The position numbers and the translations under genes are program-made. A stretch of 43,652 bases of DNA. It comes from Treponema sp. (GTDB lineage: Bacteria; Spirochaetota; Spirochaetia; Treponematales; Treponemataceae). Where the stretch lies: positions 1 through 43,652 of the forward strand of contig JAFUFU010000031.1 of assembly GCA_017469785.1 (NCBI GenBank), read 5' to 3'. Under the pieces are notes generated by a model that made no database searches, was not told the DNA's origin, and saw only the letters and a program-made list of their open reading frames with translations. Of this stretch, positions 42,292 to 43,652 are shown in pieces. The stretch's first letter is position 1. Each line of letters opens with the position of its first letter.

Positions 42292-42942
42292 ATGAAAAAG
42301 GCAATCATCATTTTACTTGTGGCGTTCGCACTCGCCTCGTGCGCGACCACAAAGCCGCAGATTCAGGAACAAGATAGGAAAGCCAAAAAATACGAGGAGC
42401 ACAAGACTTTCATCGAGCAGGGGCTTTCGCTCATTTCTCTTATGAAGGAAAAGGCGGACAACGATGTTTACGCGCGACTTTTGGGTACGAGCGAGGATAT
42501 AATCGCAAAAATCCACGCCCTCCGCGACTCCGATGTGTCCAAGGTGTATGGCATTGTGCGTGTGAGCGGCGTTTTTGACATATACGGTTTGGACGAAACT
42601 CTTACGAATCAGCTTTCCCCTGCGCTCAAACGGGATATTGAAATCTTGCTTTTGAAAAGTTTTTCGGGGAACTGGAGCAAAAACGCCGACAAGGACGAAA
42701 TCGATGCGGCGAGCATCATCGCATCTGAAAAAACATTCGTCTGCCCAGAGCTAAAGGAGGACTGCATCTACATTTTCAGTTTCGACGACAGAAAATATCC
42801 CGTGGCGGTTAGTTTCGTCCGCGGCGAGGGGGATTCCGTGACCGCATGTGCCTATTTCGTGCTGAACAAGCAGTTTGTCGTAGATGTTTGGGCACGGGCA
42901 AAGTTGGGAAATTCAGGCTTGAAGTGGGAATGGGTGCAATAA
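42292..42942 (+). CDS. lipoprotein of unknown function
   Basis: A 216-residue lipoprotein: a short hydrophobic signal (KKAIIILLVAFALASC) with the lipobox LASC. The rest is charged and mixed alpha/beta, with no domain I recognise. AGGAGG lies just before this ATG. An in-frame GTG at 42220 would add 24 residues that look like another signal peptide, overlapping the toxin stop; it is probably not used. The next gene begins 16 bases after the stop, so the two are likely co-transcribed. Confidence 0.65.
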   Translation: MKKAIIILLVAFALASCATTKPQIQEQDRKAKKYEEHKTFIEQGLSLISLMKEKADNDVYARLLGTSEDIIAKIHALRDSDVSKVYGIVRVSGVFDIYGLDETLTNQLSPALKRDIEILLLKSFSGNWSKNADKDEIDAASIIASEKTFVCPELKEDCIYIFSFDDRKYPVAVSFVRGEGDSVTACAYFVLNKQFVVDVWARAKLGNSGLKWEWVQ

Positions 42943-42958
42943 TAGGAGCAATATTTTT

Positions 42959-43652
42959 ATGAACCCAAAGAAACACCAAATCACAATCACGGCACTGCTG
43001 ATTTCCGTGTTTTTGTTCACCCCCTTTGCACAGGAGACGGCTTTGGAAGTCAAAATGAAGGACATTCCGTATATCACTCTTTCCGCAGAACTCTTTGAGA
43101 AATGCCTTCCGTGGCGGGACGGGAAATACATAACCATAGACAAGAAAGGTCGGTTTGCAACCGTTGAATGGCAAAAAATCTTCGGCAAGAATATACTGAC
43201 CACAAAGCCCATCTGCAATTTTCCAAAACAAGATTGCACACCAGGGTATTTTTCGGCATCCCCCGAAACCGGCTGGATATGGACTTGGAACAATATGAAA
43301 CTTCTATGCTATAATGCAGATACAAAGCTTCGCAGTGACTTTATCCCAGTCATGTCATGGAAGGGATTTATCAGTTACATAACTCCTTTTTCAAAAGATG
43401 AATTGCTTCTCTCGTTCCTTTGGGTGAATTTGGGTGAGACGGACTGCATCGTTTATTTTCCGTATAATCAAAGAACTCAAATCCTAGATACTTCACATGA
43501 CAAAGAAAGATGTGAGGTTCATCTTTGGAAGCAACTCCAGCCGTTTGGAAATGAATTTCTGGCATTTGAATATTATGAGAAAATGTATAATACAAAATTC
43601 TTTTTCTATAACAAAGATTCTGGGAAAAAAATAGAAAATGATTTGACAAAAA
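42959..43652 (+). CDS. exported protein, cut by the window end
   Basis: The frame is open from ATG 42959 for 231 codons and runs off the window. A signal peptide is likely (ITALLISVFLFTPFAQ near residues 9-25). The mature part is rich in Trp, Tyr and Phe (TGWIWTWNN, LLSFLWVNLG) with four or more Cys, suggesting a beta-propeller- or sandwich-like exported protein, but no family is recognised. AGGAG lies 11 bases before the ATG. It is a partner of the lipoprotein gene just before it. The C-terminus is unknown. Confidence 0.6.
   Translation, partial: MNPKKHQITITALLISVFLFTPFAQETALEVKMKDIPYITLSAELFEKCLPWRDGKYITIDKKGRFATVEWQKIFGKNILTTKPICNFPKQDCTPGYFSASPETGWIWTWNNMKLLCYNADTKLRSDFIPVMSWKGFISYITPFSKDELLLSFLWVNLGETDCIVYFPYNQRTQILDTSHDKERCEVHLWKQLQPFGNEFLAFEYYEKMYNTKFFFYNKDSGKKIENDLTK

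Overview
The window looks like a chromosomal segment of a host-associated, polysaccharide-degrading Treponema (Spirochaetota), most likely a gut or rumen species. This rests on a eukaryotic-type hexokinase of the kind treponemes carry, many lipoproteins, FadL-like and other beta-barrel outer-membrane proteins, secreted glucanases and a pectate lyase, and moderate-to-low GC with A-rich ribosome sites. The species assignment is inference; no rRNA or tRNA gene was seen.

Layout. (1) 149-16156 reads as a beta-glucan utilisation locus. It holds a beta-barrel protein, a lipoprotein, a PD-(D/E)XK Rpn-type protein, a secreted GH16 glucanase with carbohydrate-binding modules, a GH5 lipoprotein endoglucanase, a hexokinase, an ABC sugar importer (binding lipoprotein plus two permeases, no ATPase), an AraC regulator and a very large cytoplasmic GH94-like glycoside phosphorylase. 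The inferred route is outside cleavage, ABC import, phosphorolysis to glucose-1-phosphate plus glucose, and glucose phosphorylation. (2) 16258-24487 holds an unknown exported protein, CstA, a PL1 pectate lyase, a FadL-lipase operon and a second beta-barrel protein. Between the last two divergent units lie two long perfect palindromic structures.

(3) 24690-39924 is a cobalamin locus under a cobalamin riboswitch: an exported lipoprotein CbiK, a protein with two NEAT-like modules, a BtuF-like lipoprotein, a BtuC-like permease, and one protein that fuses the BtuD-like ATPase to cobyric acid synthase (CbiP). It is interrupted between permease and ATPase by an A/T-rich defence island (about 29.05-37.36 kb). 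The island holds a split restriction-modification system whose large subunit joins GIY-YIG nuclease, SF2 helicase and N6-adenine methylase parts, then a DUF2971 protein, an AlbA_2/Schlafen-like protein, a YhcG/DUF1016 nuclease and a decayed copy of the AlbA_2 gene. (4) 39989-43652 is a gene-dense accessory region: small membrane proteins in tandem, frameshifted copies, a VapBC-like toxin-antitoxin pair, a lipoprotein and a gene cut by the window edge.

The most unusual signal is a set of short perfect palindromes inside reading frames, at 34.9, 36.15-36.21, 37.12 and 38.17-38.28 kb. They are read through in frame, and one group forms the linker of the ATPase-CbiP fusion. A separate pair of structured intergenic repeats, with compensatory stem changes, flanks the riboswitch-cbiK unit in opposite orientation. 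Two genes, the hexokinase and the first restriction-modification subunit, have an extended -10 promoter only 6-7 bases before the ATG and look leaderless.
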